Assembly (NCBI RefSeq): GCF_900497805.2
Contig: NW_020954570.1
Coordinates: forward strand, 15,770,459-15,834,458
Direction of reading: 5' to 3'
Origin: Vombatus ursinus
Lineage: Eukaryota > Chordata > Mammalia > Diprotodontia > Vombatidae
DNA length: 64,000 bases
In this document: piece after piece, positions 10,041 to 19,570 of the stretch
How positions within the stretch are numbered: position 1 is the first letter of the stretch
Layout of the letters: the number at the start of each line of letters is the position of its first letter
Program-made: the position numbers and the translations under genes
The notes under the pieces: model-generated
Seen by the model: only the letters and a program-made list of their open reading frames with translations
Databases searched by the model: none
What the model was told of the DNA's origin: nothing

Positions 10041-11880
10041 AAAAAGTAGAATTGGCCAATGGAAAAGGAGGTACAAAATCTAATAGAAGGAAACAATTTT
10101 TTTAACAAATAGAATTGGGCAATCGCAAGCTTATGACTATGATATACCAAGAATCAGTAAAAAAGAAACAAAAGAATGAAAAAATAGAAGAAAATGTAGA
10201 ATACCTCATTGGTAAAAACAAATGATCTGGAAAATAGTTCCAGGAGAGACAACTTAAAAATTATTGGTCTACCTGAAAACCATGATGAAAAAAGAACCTG
10301 TACAGCATTTTTCAGGAAATCATCAAGCAAAACTGCCCTGAGGCCCTACAACCAGAGGGTAAAATAGTCATCAAAAGAATCCACCAATCTCCTCCTGAAA
10401 GAGATCCCAAATTGAAAATGCTAAGGAATATTGTAGCCAAATTCCACAATTACAAGGTCAAAGAGAAAATACTACAAGTAGCCATAAAGAAACAATTTGA
10501 ATATCATGGAACTATAGTCAAGTTTATGCAAGACCTTACAGCTTCTATATTAAAAGACTGGAGGGCATTTAATATGATTTTCCATAAGGCAAAGGAGCTT
10601 GGATTACAACCAAGGATCAACTACCCAATGAAATAGAGCATTATCTTTCAAGGTAGGAGATAGACATTCAATAAAATAGGGGACTTCCAAAACTTCCTGA
10701 TGAAAATACCAGAGTTTAACAGAAAATTTGATCTTCAAATACAAGACTCGAGAGGTATAAAAAGGTAAACATGAAAGATAAAAGAAACAACAATATGTTA
10801 ATAAGGGCAAACTGTTTACATCCCTACAAGGGAAGATGACACTTGTAACTCTTGAGAAGTGTGATATTATTACAACACTTAAAAGAGGTATACATAGACA
10901 GAGGGTATGAGTATAAGTTGACTTTCATGGGATGATAAAAATTCTAATTAAGTGGTGAAAAGGGATTGTTCTGGGAGAAGAGGAAAGAAGGAGGTAGATA
11001 AGGGTAAATTATATCACATGAAAAGGCACAAAAACCTATTACAATAGAGGGAAAGAAGGGTGGGAAATGAGCATTGTTTGAAACTTATTCTCATCATATT
11101 TGGCTTGAAGAGGGAATAGCATAACCATTTAGGTATAGAAATCAAAAGTAAGAGGGGAAAGGGGAAAGAAAAGGGAGGGGGTGGATAGAAGGGAGGGTAG
11201 ACTAATGGAGGTGGTGGTCAAAAACAAAGATCTAGTGAGGAGGTAAGGGGTGAAAAGAGAGAGAAAAGCCTAAATGGGAGAAACTAGAATGGAGAGAGAA
11301 CTGTGAAAGTAAATGGGATGAACTCTCCTACAAAACAGAATTGGATAGCAGAATGGATTAAGAACCATAATCTAAAAATATGCTGTTTAAAAACCTAGAA
11401 AGACTTGTATGAATTGATGCTGAGTGAAATGAGCAGAACCTGGTGAACATTGTGTACAGTAACAGCCACACTGTGCAATGACTGACTTTGATAGACTTAG
11501 CTCTTCACAACAATGCAAGGATCTTAGACAACTCCAAAAGACGTAAGACGGAAAATGCTATCCATATCCAGAGAAAGAACTGTGGAGTCTGAATGCAGAT
11601 GGAAGCATACTATTTGATTTTCTTTACTTTTGTTGTTGTTTTTTTCTTCATTTTCATGGTTCTTCCCATTAGTTCTAATCCTTCTTTACATCATGACTAA
11701 TGTAAAAATATGTTTAATATGATTGTATAAGTAGAGCCTATGTTAGATTGCATGCCATATTGGGGATGGGGGAAGAGAGGAAGGGGGAGAAAATTTAATA
11801 CTCAAAATCTTATAGAAGTGAATGTTGAAAAATAAAAAATTAATTAATTAATTATAAAAACAACAACAACAACAACAAAA
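10041..11880 (+). mobile_element. Older L1 with ORF1, inter-ORF region, ORF2 start joined to 3' UTR
   Basis: ORF1 coiled-coil and C-terminal domain remnants (10041-10760). The open stretch 10412-10636 has the ORF1 C-terminal pattern KVKEKILQVAIKKQFEYHG and 'LKDWRAFN'. Then comes about 550 bp of inter-ORF sequence. ORF2 starts at 11318 as MNSPTKQNWIAEWIKNHN, where the family normally continues ICCLQETHL. After 'ICCLK' the text jumps near 11390 to the ORF2 C-terminal/3' UTR ('cctagaaagacttgtatgaa') across a short A-run. Nearly all of ORF2 is therefore missing. It ends in an A/T-rich tail with (AATT) and (AAC) runs near 11845-11880. Confidence 0.72.
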
Positions 11881-12105
11881 ATTAGGGATGGCAGTAGATG
11901 GCCAGAAGGATCCACTGGTACCCTTGAGATGCTAAGGAAAAGAGGAAAGCCTCTAACATGTGGAGTGGATTACTTGTTGTGAACTCACAGAACAGCATGG
12001 ACAAGATTCACAAAGGATGCATGGATGGGAAGTCATCTACATCTCTGAAAGGAACTCTTACATCAATAAAATGAAATCTCCATTGGATAAAACAAAAATT
12101 AAAAT
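11881..12105 (+). mobile_element. RTE-like LINE C-terminal fragment (tentative)
   Basis: One frame near 11930-12050 reads LRKRGKPLTCGVDYLL, a stop, then THRTAWTRFTKDAWMGS. That resembles the C-terminal block of RTE-type LINE proteins (RGRP..TRW.DD......W.R.A.DR..W). It sits between the L1 tail and the right half of the older repeat. The assignment is by protein pattern only. Confidence 0.35.
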
Positions 12106-12109
12106 AGAT

Positions 12110-12200
12110 ATCTTTTAAAATAACAGTAATGAATTCATTACATGTTAACATAATATAATACTGCCACAGATCTCATCATAAAAGTATGTACATACTTGGA
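12110..12200 (+). mobile_element. Ancient DNA-transposon-like repeat, right part
   Basis: 'aaaataacagtaatgaattc' followed by 'cattacatgttaacataata' continues the repeat that begins at 6117. The intervening ~5.9 kb is the L1/HAL1/RTE pile. The right terminus is not identified. Confidence 0.45.
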
Positions 12201-12624
12201 ACCTGTCAAGTTCATAGTGGTAAATAAAAGTTTTCCAAAGCTTAAATATTATTCCTGGCAACAAATATTGTCAGTTGTTTTCCTTAAAGTGACAGGTTTA
12301 CTTCATTTATTTTTGAAAAAAAAAAATGTTTTCCAAATACCCAAGTGTGAAGAATAATAGTTTGTCTGTCACTTGTTATTTTTAGTAAAAATGTTGTCTG
12401 TGACAAATAAAAGTGGAAAAGGTGCATGACTCCTGGTATGTTCTGTTCCTAATCACTCTACTAACTTAGCCAGAAGTCAGTGAGATTTTCTAGGCAATAC
12501 CTTCCTAGCCCTAGAATCTGATCTTTCATTGTAAGGAAATAATTCCTGGGTGGGTTATCCTCTTGGATAGATAAGAAATTCATGCATACAGTCCTTGAAA
12601 TTCAAAGTTAAAATGCACTCTCTT

Positions 12625-12629
<5 letters not shown>
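12201..12629. other. Unassigned sequence, no gene seen
   Basis: May hold more of the ancient repeat, but I cannot align it confidently. There is no open frame of note. Confidence 0.4.
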
Positions 12630-12665
<36 letters not shown>

Positions 12666-12827
12666 ATATTTCACTACACAAAATCGTGTGTATATATATA
12701 TGTGTACATACCCATACATGTCCACCCCCCCATATACATGATATTGCAAAAAGTAGATATTACTAAAAATCAATGGGAGGTTTCCAGAATAGATCATGAA
12801 TTTCCTAAATTTTAGTTAAGTATATAA

Positions 12828-12865
<38 letters not shown>

Positions 12866-12910
12866 ATATACATATACATACACACATATATATACATACA
12901 CATATATGTG
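12630..12910. repeat. (CA)n and (TA)n microsatellite cluster
   Basis: (CA)n at 12630-12663, short TA at 12692-12705, then a TA/CATA array from about 12826 to 12910. Confidence 0.92.
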
Positions 12911-12920
12911 GCTATCTCTA

Positions 12921-13002
12921 TACAGGGTATCACAAATGTCTAGGTGCAGTTTTAAGCTTTAATGGCTTAAAACTGCACCTAGACATTTGAGACACCCTTA
13001 TA
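12921..13002. mobile_element. Mariner-type palindromic MITE (MADE1-like)
   Basis: Two ~35-bp arms (12923-12957 and 12965-12999) are inverted copies of each other around a 7-bp loop 'tttaatg'. The shared arm core is 'gtctaggtgcagttttaagc'. The arms differ at only three or four positions. TA dinucleotides lie at both ends ('tata' on each side), as expected for Tc1/mariner insertion. Size and fully palindromic form match the MADE1 class of mariner MITEs, although the sequence is not human MADE1. If transcribed it would fold into a single long hairpin. Confidence 0.82.
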
Positions 13003-13021
13003 CATGCATACATGTGTGTAT

Positions 13022-13022
13022 G

Positions 13023-13056
<34 letters not shown>
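13022..13056. repeat. (CA)n microsatellite
   Basis: A near-pure CA run directly after the palindromic MITE. Confidence 0.95.
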
Positions 13057-13061
<5 letters not shown>

Positions 13062-13066
13062 CTATT

Positions 13067-13316
13067 CTTTCTCTTTAACTTTTTCCATCTTTGTTATAAT
13101 GGAAGACTTGTCAGGTGAGAAGAGTTAGGATATATTTGAAAATTAACATGATATTAAAACAAAAAACATTACTAAAATTTTGTAATAATTCTAAAAAAAA
13201 GAAAACTGGCAGAGAAAAGCAAAGGTACACCAGTGTGCTGTGAGGTGGGGAGAGTCCTAATGAATGAAAAGTGAGAAAGCATTAAAGAAATTCATTGCCC
13301 ACATCACAATTTTTCC
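13067..13316 (+). repeat. Inverted duplication, left arm (250 bp)
   Basis: The reverse complement of this block matches 15270-15520 at about 96% by eye (some ten differences). It runs from 'ctttctctttaactttttcc' to 'cccacatcacaatttttcc' with sharp edges: outside it the two loci share nothing. It contains a piece of L1 3'-tail-like sequence ('taacaaagatggaaa' on the other strand) fused to non-L1 sequence, so the pair is a duplication and not two independent insertions. Confidence 0.9.
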
Positions 13317-13317
13317 T

Positions 13318-13690
13318 ATATATACATATATCTATATATATATCTATATATATACATATATACATATACATATATATATAGGTACATATCCACAAGATAG
13401 ATAGATTGATAGATAGATAGATACATCTTGTGGATATATCTTCATATCAATATCTATGTCTATATAAAACCACATATACTTTGAGCAATCAGTCAACATT
13501 TGCTACTTACTGTATACCAGGCATTCTGCTAGTATGTACACACATACATATATATTACAGAGTATATAAGCACTTATGTATATATACACATACATCTATA
13601 CATATAGATATACACAAGGATATATAACAACAAACAAAAAATTAATGCAACTACATAGACATATGTATACCTACACATATATGCATATAT
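13318..13690. repeat. TATA/CATA/GATA microsatellites with a hairpin
   Basis: Mixed alternating AT-rich units. At 13386-13398 and 13425-13437 the arms 'atatccacaagat' and 'atcttgtggatat' are perfect 13-bp inverted repeats enclosing a GATA run. Confidence 0.85.
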
Positions 13691-13709
13691 GTGTTTGTTT
13701 GCCTCTATT

Positions 13710-13850
13710 TGAAATACATCTCCCCCCACCCCTGTAGAATATATAAGTCCTTTAAAGACAAGAGACCATTTCATTTTCGCCTTTGTATCCCTAGAACCTG
13801 GCAAAAGTGTCTAACCCAAAACAATTGCTTCAATATTTATTAGATAATTA
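13710..13850 (+). mobile_element. L2 LINE 3' end fragment
   Basis: 'acccctgtagaatatataag', 'catttcattttcgcctttgt' and 'atccctagaacctggcaaaa' follow the order of the L2 3' UTR, ending near 'ttcaatatttattag'. Confidence 0.55.
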
Positions 13851-14509
13851 TAGCTGGGATTTATTAACAATTATTAGATTTAAGTGAATTTGAAATAAAA
13901 ACAAAAATGCATTTAAGTTCTGATGCTGATATTCATTTCCTTTGTGGTTGTAGGTACTTCTCTGGTCTTTATTTTCTTCTCATAAGAAAGCAGAGGATGA
14001 GACTACATTATCACTAAGGTTGTTTCCACTCTGAATTCTGTAACCCTGTGACTCCTAGATCAGTACTCTACTTATCACTTGAGCCAGATTTCTAACTGTG
14101 ACTGCTTAAGTAGACTCTAACCTGTGTTGCTATATTTGTTGTCTAAAGACTGGAATAATAAATGATTTGCTAGATAACTGTGTGGATAAGTTTTGGGGAT
14201 CATCTAAAGTCCAGTTCAGAGAAAGTCAAGAACAGGCAAATCATTTTACTAAAATTGGAGTTACCTTTTTTCTTTTTAAAAATCTCAGAGAAAAAAGGTA
14301 CTTCATATCTTTGTCAAACATTGCTTAGAAGAGGAATACTGAAAAACCTTGAATGACCACTAATGAGAGGAGGAATTTTAGAGCTGTGATAAATAATTAA
14401 GTGGGTTTCTTAGAAAAGATAACTTTTTTTTCAAGAAATGTATTCTTCAAAATGGTGATCTGTTAAAGTCAGAAAAATCATTTGGCATTTTTTCTTTTGA
14501 TGTCACATA
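13851..14509. other. Mostly unassigned; possible MIR-like SINE near 13990-14095
   Basis: 'ctaaggttgtttccactctg' and 'agtactctacttatcacttg' resemble the reverse complement of MIR-type SINE ends, but weakly. Nothing is recognised in the rest. Confidence 0.35.
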
Positions 14510-14940
14510 ACTTTCAAAATTTTAGTTTTATTAATATCTTTTGTTTTTATATCATCTTAATTCTGAATGTATCCCACTCCTATATCTCTTTTTAACAAAT
14601 AATTTTAAAAAAGAGGAGAGAAAGAAATCAATTCAACAAAATAACAGAAAAAACAAAGTCTGATTGGTATAATATTGTCCCTCCATATCCCTCCTGTTTC
14701 CCCAATTCCCAAACTCCCACCACCACACACAAGGCTCTGCAAAGAAGAAAATGTAATTTCTCATTTCTTAATTAGGGAAAAGCTTGGTCATTATAATTAA
14801 ATATCACTGAATCATGACATTTGTTTTTGTTGTTGCTCCTTTAATCTCCATTGTTGTAGCTGTTGTACTCTACATCTTTTTAATAGTCATGCTGTCTGAT
14901 CTGGTAATTTCCATTAAAAAGGGGAAGAAAATGAAGATAG
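14510..14940 (-). mobile_element. Old L1 3' tail, minus strand
   Basis: 'tatcttttgtttttatatca' followed by 'aagcttggtcattataatta' and 'ttgttgtagctgttgt' matches, in order, the antisense of an older marsupial L1 3' end. It resembles the L1-like part of the inverted duplication (15380-15520), which appears to come from another copy of the same family. Confidence 0.5.
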
Positions 14941-15269
14941 TTCCTAACATAAAAATATACTAAGTTCCATCCTTTATGTTATTTTGAAGTGATCTATTAA
15001 TTTATGTTCTCTCACTTATTATCATTCTCTCATTTATTTAGCAAGTATTTATAAAAACATCTTTTGTGTACATAGCCTTGAACAATGTCCTATAGGAAAT
15101 TTTTAAAAATTGAATGACGGGGTCCTTTCTGGAGATTTCACATTAATTTTTAGACCACGAGTTCTACTCTTCACAGAACCAAAGTCAGCCACTGGTAAGC
15201 AAGGTGCTTATGGGAAAATATTGATTATTTCAGCATACTTATGTATTACTAAAGCTAGAATTAACCCTT
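14941..15269. other. Unassigned sequence, no gene seen
   Basis: AT-rich. A 64-codon frame at 15110-15304 runs into the inverted duplication and has no recognisable homology. Confidence 0.4.
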
Positions 15270-15520
15270 GGAAAAATTGCGATGTGGGCAACAAATTTCT
15301 TTAATGCTTTCTCACTTTTCATTCATTAGGACTCTCCCCACCTCACAGCACACTGGTGTACCTTTGCCTTTCTCTGCCAGTTTTCTCTTTTTTTAGAATT
15401 ATTACAAAATTTTAATAATGTCTTTTGTTTTCATATCATGTTAATTTTCAAATATATCCTAACTCTTATCACCTGACAAGTCTTCCATTATAACAAAGAT
15501 GGAAAAAGTTAAAGAGAAAG
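15270..15520 (-). repeat. Inverted duplication, right arm (251 bp)
   Basis: Partner of 13067-13316 in opposite orientation, 1953 bp away. Differences are scattered single bases plus one or two length changes in a T-run, consistent with a duplication much younger than the flanking L2/L1 fossils. Confidence 0.9.
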
Positions 15521-15529
15521 GTCAATGAA

Positions 15530-16130
15530 AGCAATGCTTTAACTGTTGTTTGCCCTTCATTTTGAAGAAAACCAATGACATCACAGACTGATGTCTTGAC
15601 TTGCCTGCAAGTTGGATTTAAATGAGGCAGAGCTGCATGATGTTGTCAGCTTCACTCTCTCTTCCAGAGTCATTGAAGTCCAGTGTCAAGAAAAAAGTAA
15701 GGATGACTGGTGATAGCCCAGGAAGCAGTAGATGACTGTAGCATCTTCAATGTCATACCAAGTTCTAAACACTCCAAAGAGCCTGCTTCAACTGTCTTCA
15801 TGGCATTTGGAACAAATTGTTCTCATTTGCATGTTCTTCTAGGAGAAATCTTCAAATGCTTGAGATAGACATCCCCTTAACTCACTTATGGTTTTGATAC
15901 CAGTCAATAATCGTCAACCTGATTTAGCCCATCTACTGAGAGGGTTTTACTGAGGTGTGACCACTGCACATGCTACAGCTTCTTGTAGTTATAGGTGAGA
16001 GTTCAGTGAAAGCTGGACATCAAATGTTGATAAACAGCCCTGAAAAGGGCTCAGTAAGCCCTCACACCAGAGGTGCTTAGTCTTCCCTGAATACTCCATA
16101 AACCCCACACTTAAACTACCCTTGTCATTG
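15530..16130 (-). mobile_element. RTE-related repeat, minus strand
   Basis: 'tttgcccttcattttgaaga' and 'ccaatgacatcacagactga' begin a marsupial repeat tied to RTE 3' ends. Blocks near 15810 ('tggaacaaattgttctcat') and 15995-16110 ('ataggtgagagtt', 'agtcttccctgaata') recur in the same order at 31510-31660, next to the RTE coding remnant there. No coding frame remains. Confidence 0.5.
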
Positions 16131-16344
16131 ACACCATAGTTCCCATGGTCTCCCACACTAAAGGAAGGAAGGTGTTTTGTTTTGTTGTGTTTTGTTTTCC
16201 TCAACCCTGCAGCCTAGTATAGCTATTTAGAGAGACCTAGTGTAGTTCAGTTTTGTTTTATTCTTATTTTTGCGTCATTATAGTTGTATTTATAGTGGTG
16301 GTTGTTAAATCATGTGACATCCTCCTCAGTATTTGAATTCTTTC

Positions 16345-16460
16345 TTTTTGGCTTTTTCCTTTCCTTTCCTTTCCTTTCCTTTCCTTTCCTTTCCTTTCCT
16401 TNNNNNNNNNNTTCCTTTCCTTTCCTTTCCTTTCCTTTCCTTTCCTTTCCTTTCCTTTTT
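16345..16460. repeat. (TTTCC)n pentanucleotide repeat with assembly gap
   Basis: TTTCC units in phase on both sides of 10 Ns (16402-16411). The true length is unknown. Ser-Phe-Pro and Lys-Glu-Arg frames across it are artefacts. Confidence 0.96.
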
Positions 16461-16479
16461 TTAATCTTGGAGATCTGGA

Positions 16480-17105
16480 TTTTTGTGCCTGAGAATTTTC
16501 ATTTTGGAGTTTCGGAGGTATACGGTAGATTGTTTCTATTTCCAATTTACCCTCTAAATATGAGATATCTGAATAGTTTTTTCCCCTTTAAAATTTCTTG
16601 AAACTTTATGTTTGCATTCTATTTTTTGTCATGATATTCAGAAAGTCCAAAGATTCTTAATTTTTTTCTCCTCAATCTATTTTCCAGGTTAATTAGTTTT
16701 GTTATGAGGTATCTTATATTTTCTTCTTTTTTTTCAGGATTTTGACTTTCTTTTAATGTTTCTTGTAATTTTCTATAGTCCTTGATTTCTATTTGGTCCA
16801 CTTTAATATTCTAGAAATTTGTTGGTTGGGCAAGATTTTATACCTCTTGTTCCAAGCTTTTAATTCTCTTTCCAATTCTTTCTTTCAATACTCTAATTTC
16901 TTTTCCAATTTTTCTTCTAGCATTCTCATTTCACTTACTAAAAACAAAACAAAACATTTTAACTCAAAAAAAAGAATTTGCTTTATCTATTCTAGGAATT
17001 TTAGTTGGATTTGTGCTCAAGCTATGATTTTCTTTGAGATTTTGCTTGTAGATATTTTGGAGTCATTCTCCTTTTTGGATTTGAAAGTTTTGTTTTTTTT
17101 TTTTT
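16480..17105 (-). mobile_element. Old L1 ORF1 remnant, minus strand
   Basis: Read in reverse, the frame at 16801-16619 gives LINLENRLRRKKLRIFGLSE, the junction of the ORF1 coiled coil and RRM (LE.RSRR.N..I.GL.E). Upstream is Lys/Glu/Gln-rich coiled-coil sequence with stops. It is more diverged than the L1 at 17588-19112. Confidence 0.65.
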
Positions 17106-17107
17106 AA

Positions 17108-17182
17108 ATTCTCTCTCTCTTTCTCTCTTTTTCTCTCTTCCCTCCCTCTCTCTCTCTCTCTCTCTCTCCCCCCCCCCCCCCC
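17108..17182. repeat. (CT)n and poly-C run
   Basis: CT-rich run ending in about 15 consecutive C, adjacent to the SINE tail. Confidence 0.92.
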
Positions 17183-17328
17183 TTTTTAAAGGCAATTGGT
17201 GTTAAGTGACTTGCCCAACATTACGCAGCTAGTAAGTGTCAAAGTGTTTGGTATGAGGCCGGATTTGAACTCAGGAACTCCTGACTTCAGGGCTGCTGCT
17301 CTATCCACTGTGCCACCTAGCTACCCCC
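17183..17328 (-). mobile_element. tRNA-derived SINE, minus strand
   Basis: Reverse complement of the standard head: it ends 'tgccacctagctaccccc' and contains 'ggatttgaactcaggaactc' (B box in reverse) and 'gttaagtgacttgcccaaca'. The CT/C run next to it stands where the A-rich tail would be. Confidence 0.8.
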
Positions 17329-17329
17329 A

Positions 17330-19570
17330 AGATTCTTTTTTTGATTAGTATTCTTCCAGACTGCTTCTGTTTTCAGACTTGATGTTAGGACCAATGTCTC
17401 TACACATCTGAAGGGAAGGTCTGGTTTGGTCCTGTTCCTACTTTCTTGGGGTAGTGAATGTTGTTTTATCCAAACTCTCTGGTGCAGTTCAGACTAGAGC
17501 CCTGGAAGCTTTCATTGCTTCTAAAGTTGTGTAATGGGGTCAGAACAAATTTGATCATTGCCCTTATGGTCTGAGGTCTATAAATTTCTTTTTTTTTCTT
17601 TAGTATTTTATTTTTCCTCAGTTACATGTAAAAAAATAAAATTCATTTTTAAAATTGAGTTCCAAATTCACTCCTTTCCTCTGCAACCCATCATTGAGAA
17701 GCAATCAGTTTGATACAGGTTTTGTATGTGTAGTCATGCAAAATATATTTCCATATTTGTCATGTTGTAAAAGAAAACAAACCAAAATAAAAACCAAAGA
17801 AAAATAAAGTAAACAAGAATGCTTCTATCTCTCCTTGATCTATTTTCCAGGTCAGCTATTTTTTCAATGGGATATTTTCACATTGTCCTTTATTTTTTCA
17901 TTCTTTTGGTTTATTTTTTATTGTTTCTTGATGCCTTATAGAGTCATCAGATTCCACTTGCTCAGTTCTAATTTTTAAGGAATTATTTTCTTCAGTGAGG
18001 GCTTTGTTTCTCCTTTTCCATTTGGTCAATTCTGCTTTTCAAGGCATTCTTCTCCTCAATGGATTTTAATATCTCTTTTACCATTTGGTCTATTCTGTTT
18101 TTTTTTTTTAAGGTGTTATTTTCTTCAGTGTTTTTGTGCTTCCTTTACCAAGCTGTTGACTCTTTTTTCATGATTTTCTTGCATCACTCTAATTTTTCTT
18201 CCCATTTTTTCTCTACCTTTCTTACTTGAGTTTTAAAATTCTTTTTGAGCTCTTCCGTGGCCTGAGACCAATTCATATTTTTCTTTGTGGCTTTGGATAA
18301 AGGAGTTTTGGCTTTGTTGTCTTCTTCTAAGTATATGTTTTGATCTTTCTTGTCACCATAATAACTTTCTATAGTTAGAATTTTTCTGTTGTTTGCTCAT
18401 TTTTTCTGCCTATTTCTTGACTTTTAGCCCTTTGCTAAAGTGGTGCTCTGCTTCCTGGGTGAGGGTGCGCTGTCCCAAGCTTCAGGAGTGTAGTACAGAT
18501 GTTTTCAGACATATTTCTAGGGACCTGTAAGTTTTTCAGTTCCTCCAAGGTGGTATGATCTAAGAAGAGGTGTGTTTACTACTCTCATGGCCTGTGCTAT
18601 GGTCTGTGAGTGACCATAAGCACTCTTTTCTGCCCTGGAACTGTGTCGAGGGTCCCTGTTCCAATGCCATCTAGTGTGCTACTGTTCCTCTTCACCCTGG
18701 TACTGTCACCCTGGACTGTGACCCAGATCCAAGTATGGGCAAAGCAACAGAGTTCTGCCCCCAGCGTCAGCAAAGAGATATCTGTAATCTCTTTCTGACC
18801 AATTGTTTGACCCCCTTACATTCTATGGGTTGAGAGCTCTGCTAGCACCCACTGCTGCTGCTGATTAATTTGCTCTTAAGGCCTACTCCTGGTTTTCTGA
18901 AGGAGGGTCTGTGCTCCACTCTTACTCAGGTATGACAGACTTTTCCTGCTGACTTTCTAAGTTGTCTTAGGCTGGAAAATGTTTTCATCTTTTCCTTTTG
19001 TATGTTCTGTGGCTCCAGAATTTGTTTTAGGGCATTGTTTAGAGGTCTTTGCAAGGATTTGGGGGAGAGCTCAGGTGAATCCCTGCCTTTCTCCACCATC
19101 TTGTCTCCATGAGTCTGTATATTTCTAATCTGGATTTGGTCTGAGTAATAGGAGACTGCTTTGGGCTAACTACTATCAGACAGCTGGAAGTTCTCTTGGT
19201 TCACAGGGACAAAACTATAGACTCCCCTTTGGTCTGCCAATGTTATGTCTCTGTAGGCCTCAGACTGATCTTGAGGCTGGAAATAAAACACAGTTCTGCT
19301 CCTAGGATCAAAGCAATAACACTGTTGCTTACTTCTGAACTTCCTCTTTGATCTGTACACTGCCCCTGAAAAGCTATTCCTAGGCACATGACCCTTCATT
19401 AGTTCACTCTGAATATGTGACCCAGAATTGGGTAGTAGGCAACAAAATTGCCAGTTGGTACACGTTCTCCTTGGGGGTGCCATGGTATGGCTGTAATGTC
19501 TTTCCTTGGATGGAGTGTTCTCTGAGGGTCCTTCCTGGCTATAACTCCACTACTTTGGTATCTTAGCTCT
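17330..19570 (-). mobile_element. Older L1 5' UTR, minus strand, split by a younger L1
   Basis: The flanks 17330-17587 and 19113-19570 lie upstream (in minus-strand sense) of the ORF1 remnant at 16480-17105 and have the CT/GA-balanced, GC-richer texture of L1 5' UTRs. The split at a target duplication shows they were once contiguous. Family assignment is inferred from position. Confidence 0.4.
17588..19112 (-). mobile_element. Internally deleted L1: 5' UTR plus half ORF1 joined to 3' tail
   Basis: Minus strand: the 5' end lies at the 19100 side (the plus strand reads 'caccatcttgtctcc'), followed by about 650 bp of 5' UTR, then ORF1 N-terminal and coiled-coil sequence (near 18420-17820). At about 17815 ORF1 breaks off just after the 'acctggaaaatagatc' block and joins L1 3' UTR. 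The target duplication is 'gtctataaatttc' (17575-17587) and 'gtctgtatatttc' (19113-19125). ORF2 is absent. This is a second L1 deletion derivative, with a junction different from the one at 8229. Confidence 0.75.

Noticed and set aside
12630-13690. CRISPR-like or regulatory repeat array
   Set aside because: The repeats are dinucleotide and tetranucleotide microsatellites plus one MITE, with no spacer structure.
13067-15520. Inverted pair as terminal repeats of one 2.45-kb DNA transposon
   Set aside because: No target duplication outside the arms, no transposase frame between them, and the arms contain L1-tail-like sequence.
16264-16601. Lys-Glu-Arg and Ser-Phe-Pro repeat proteins
   Set aside because: Translations of the TTTCC array across an N gap.
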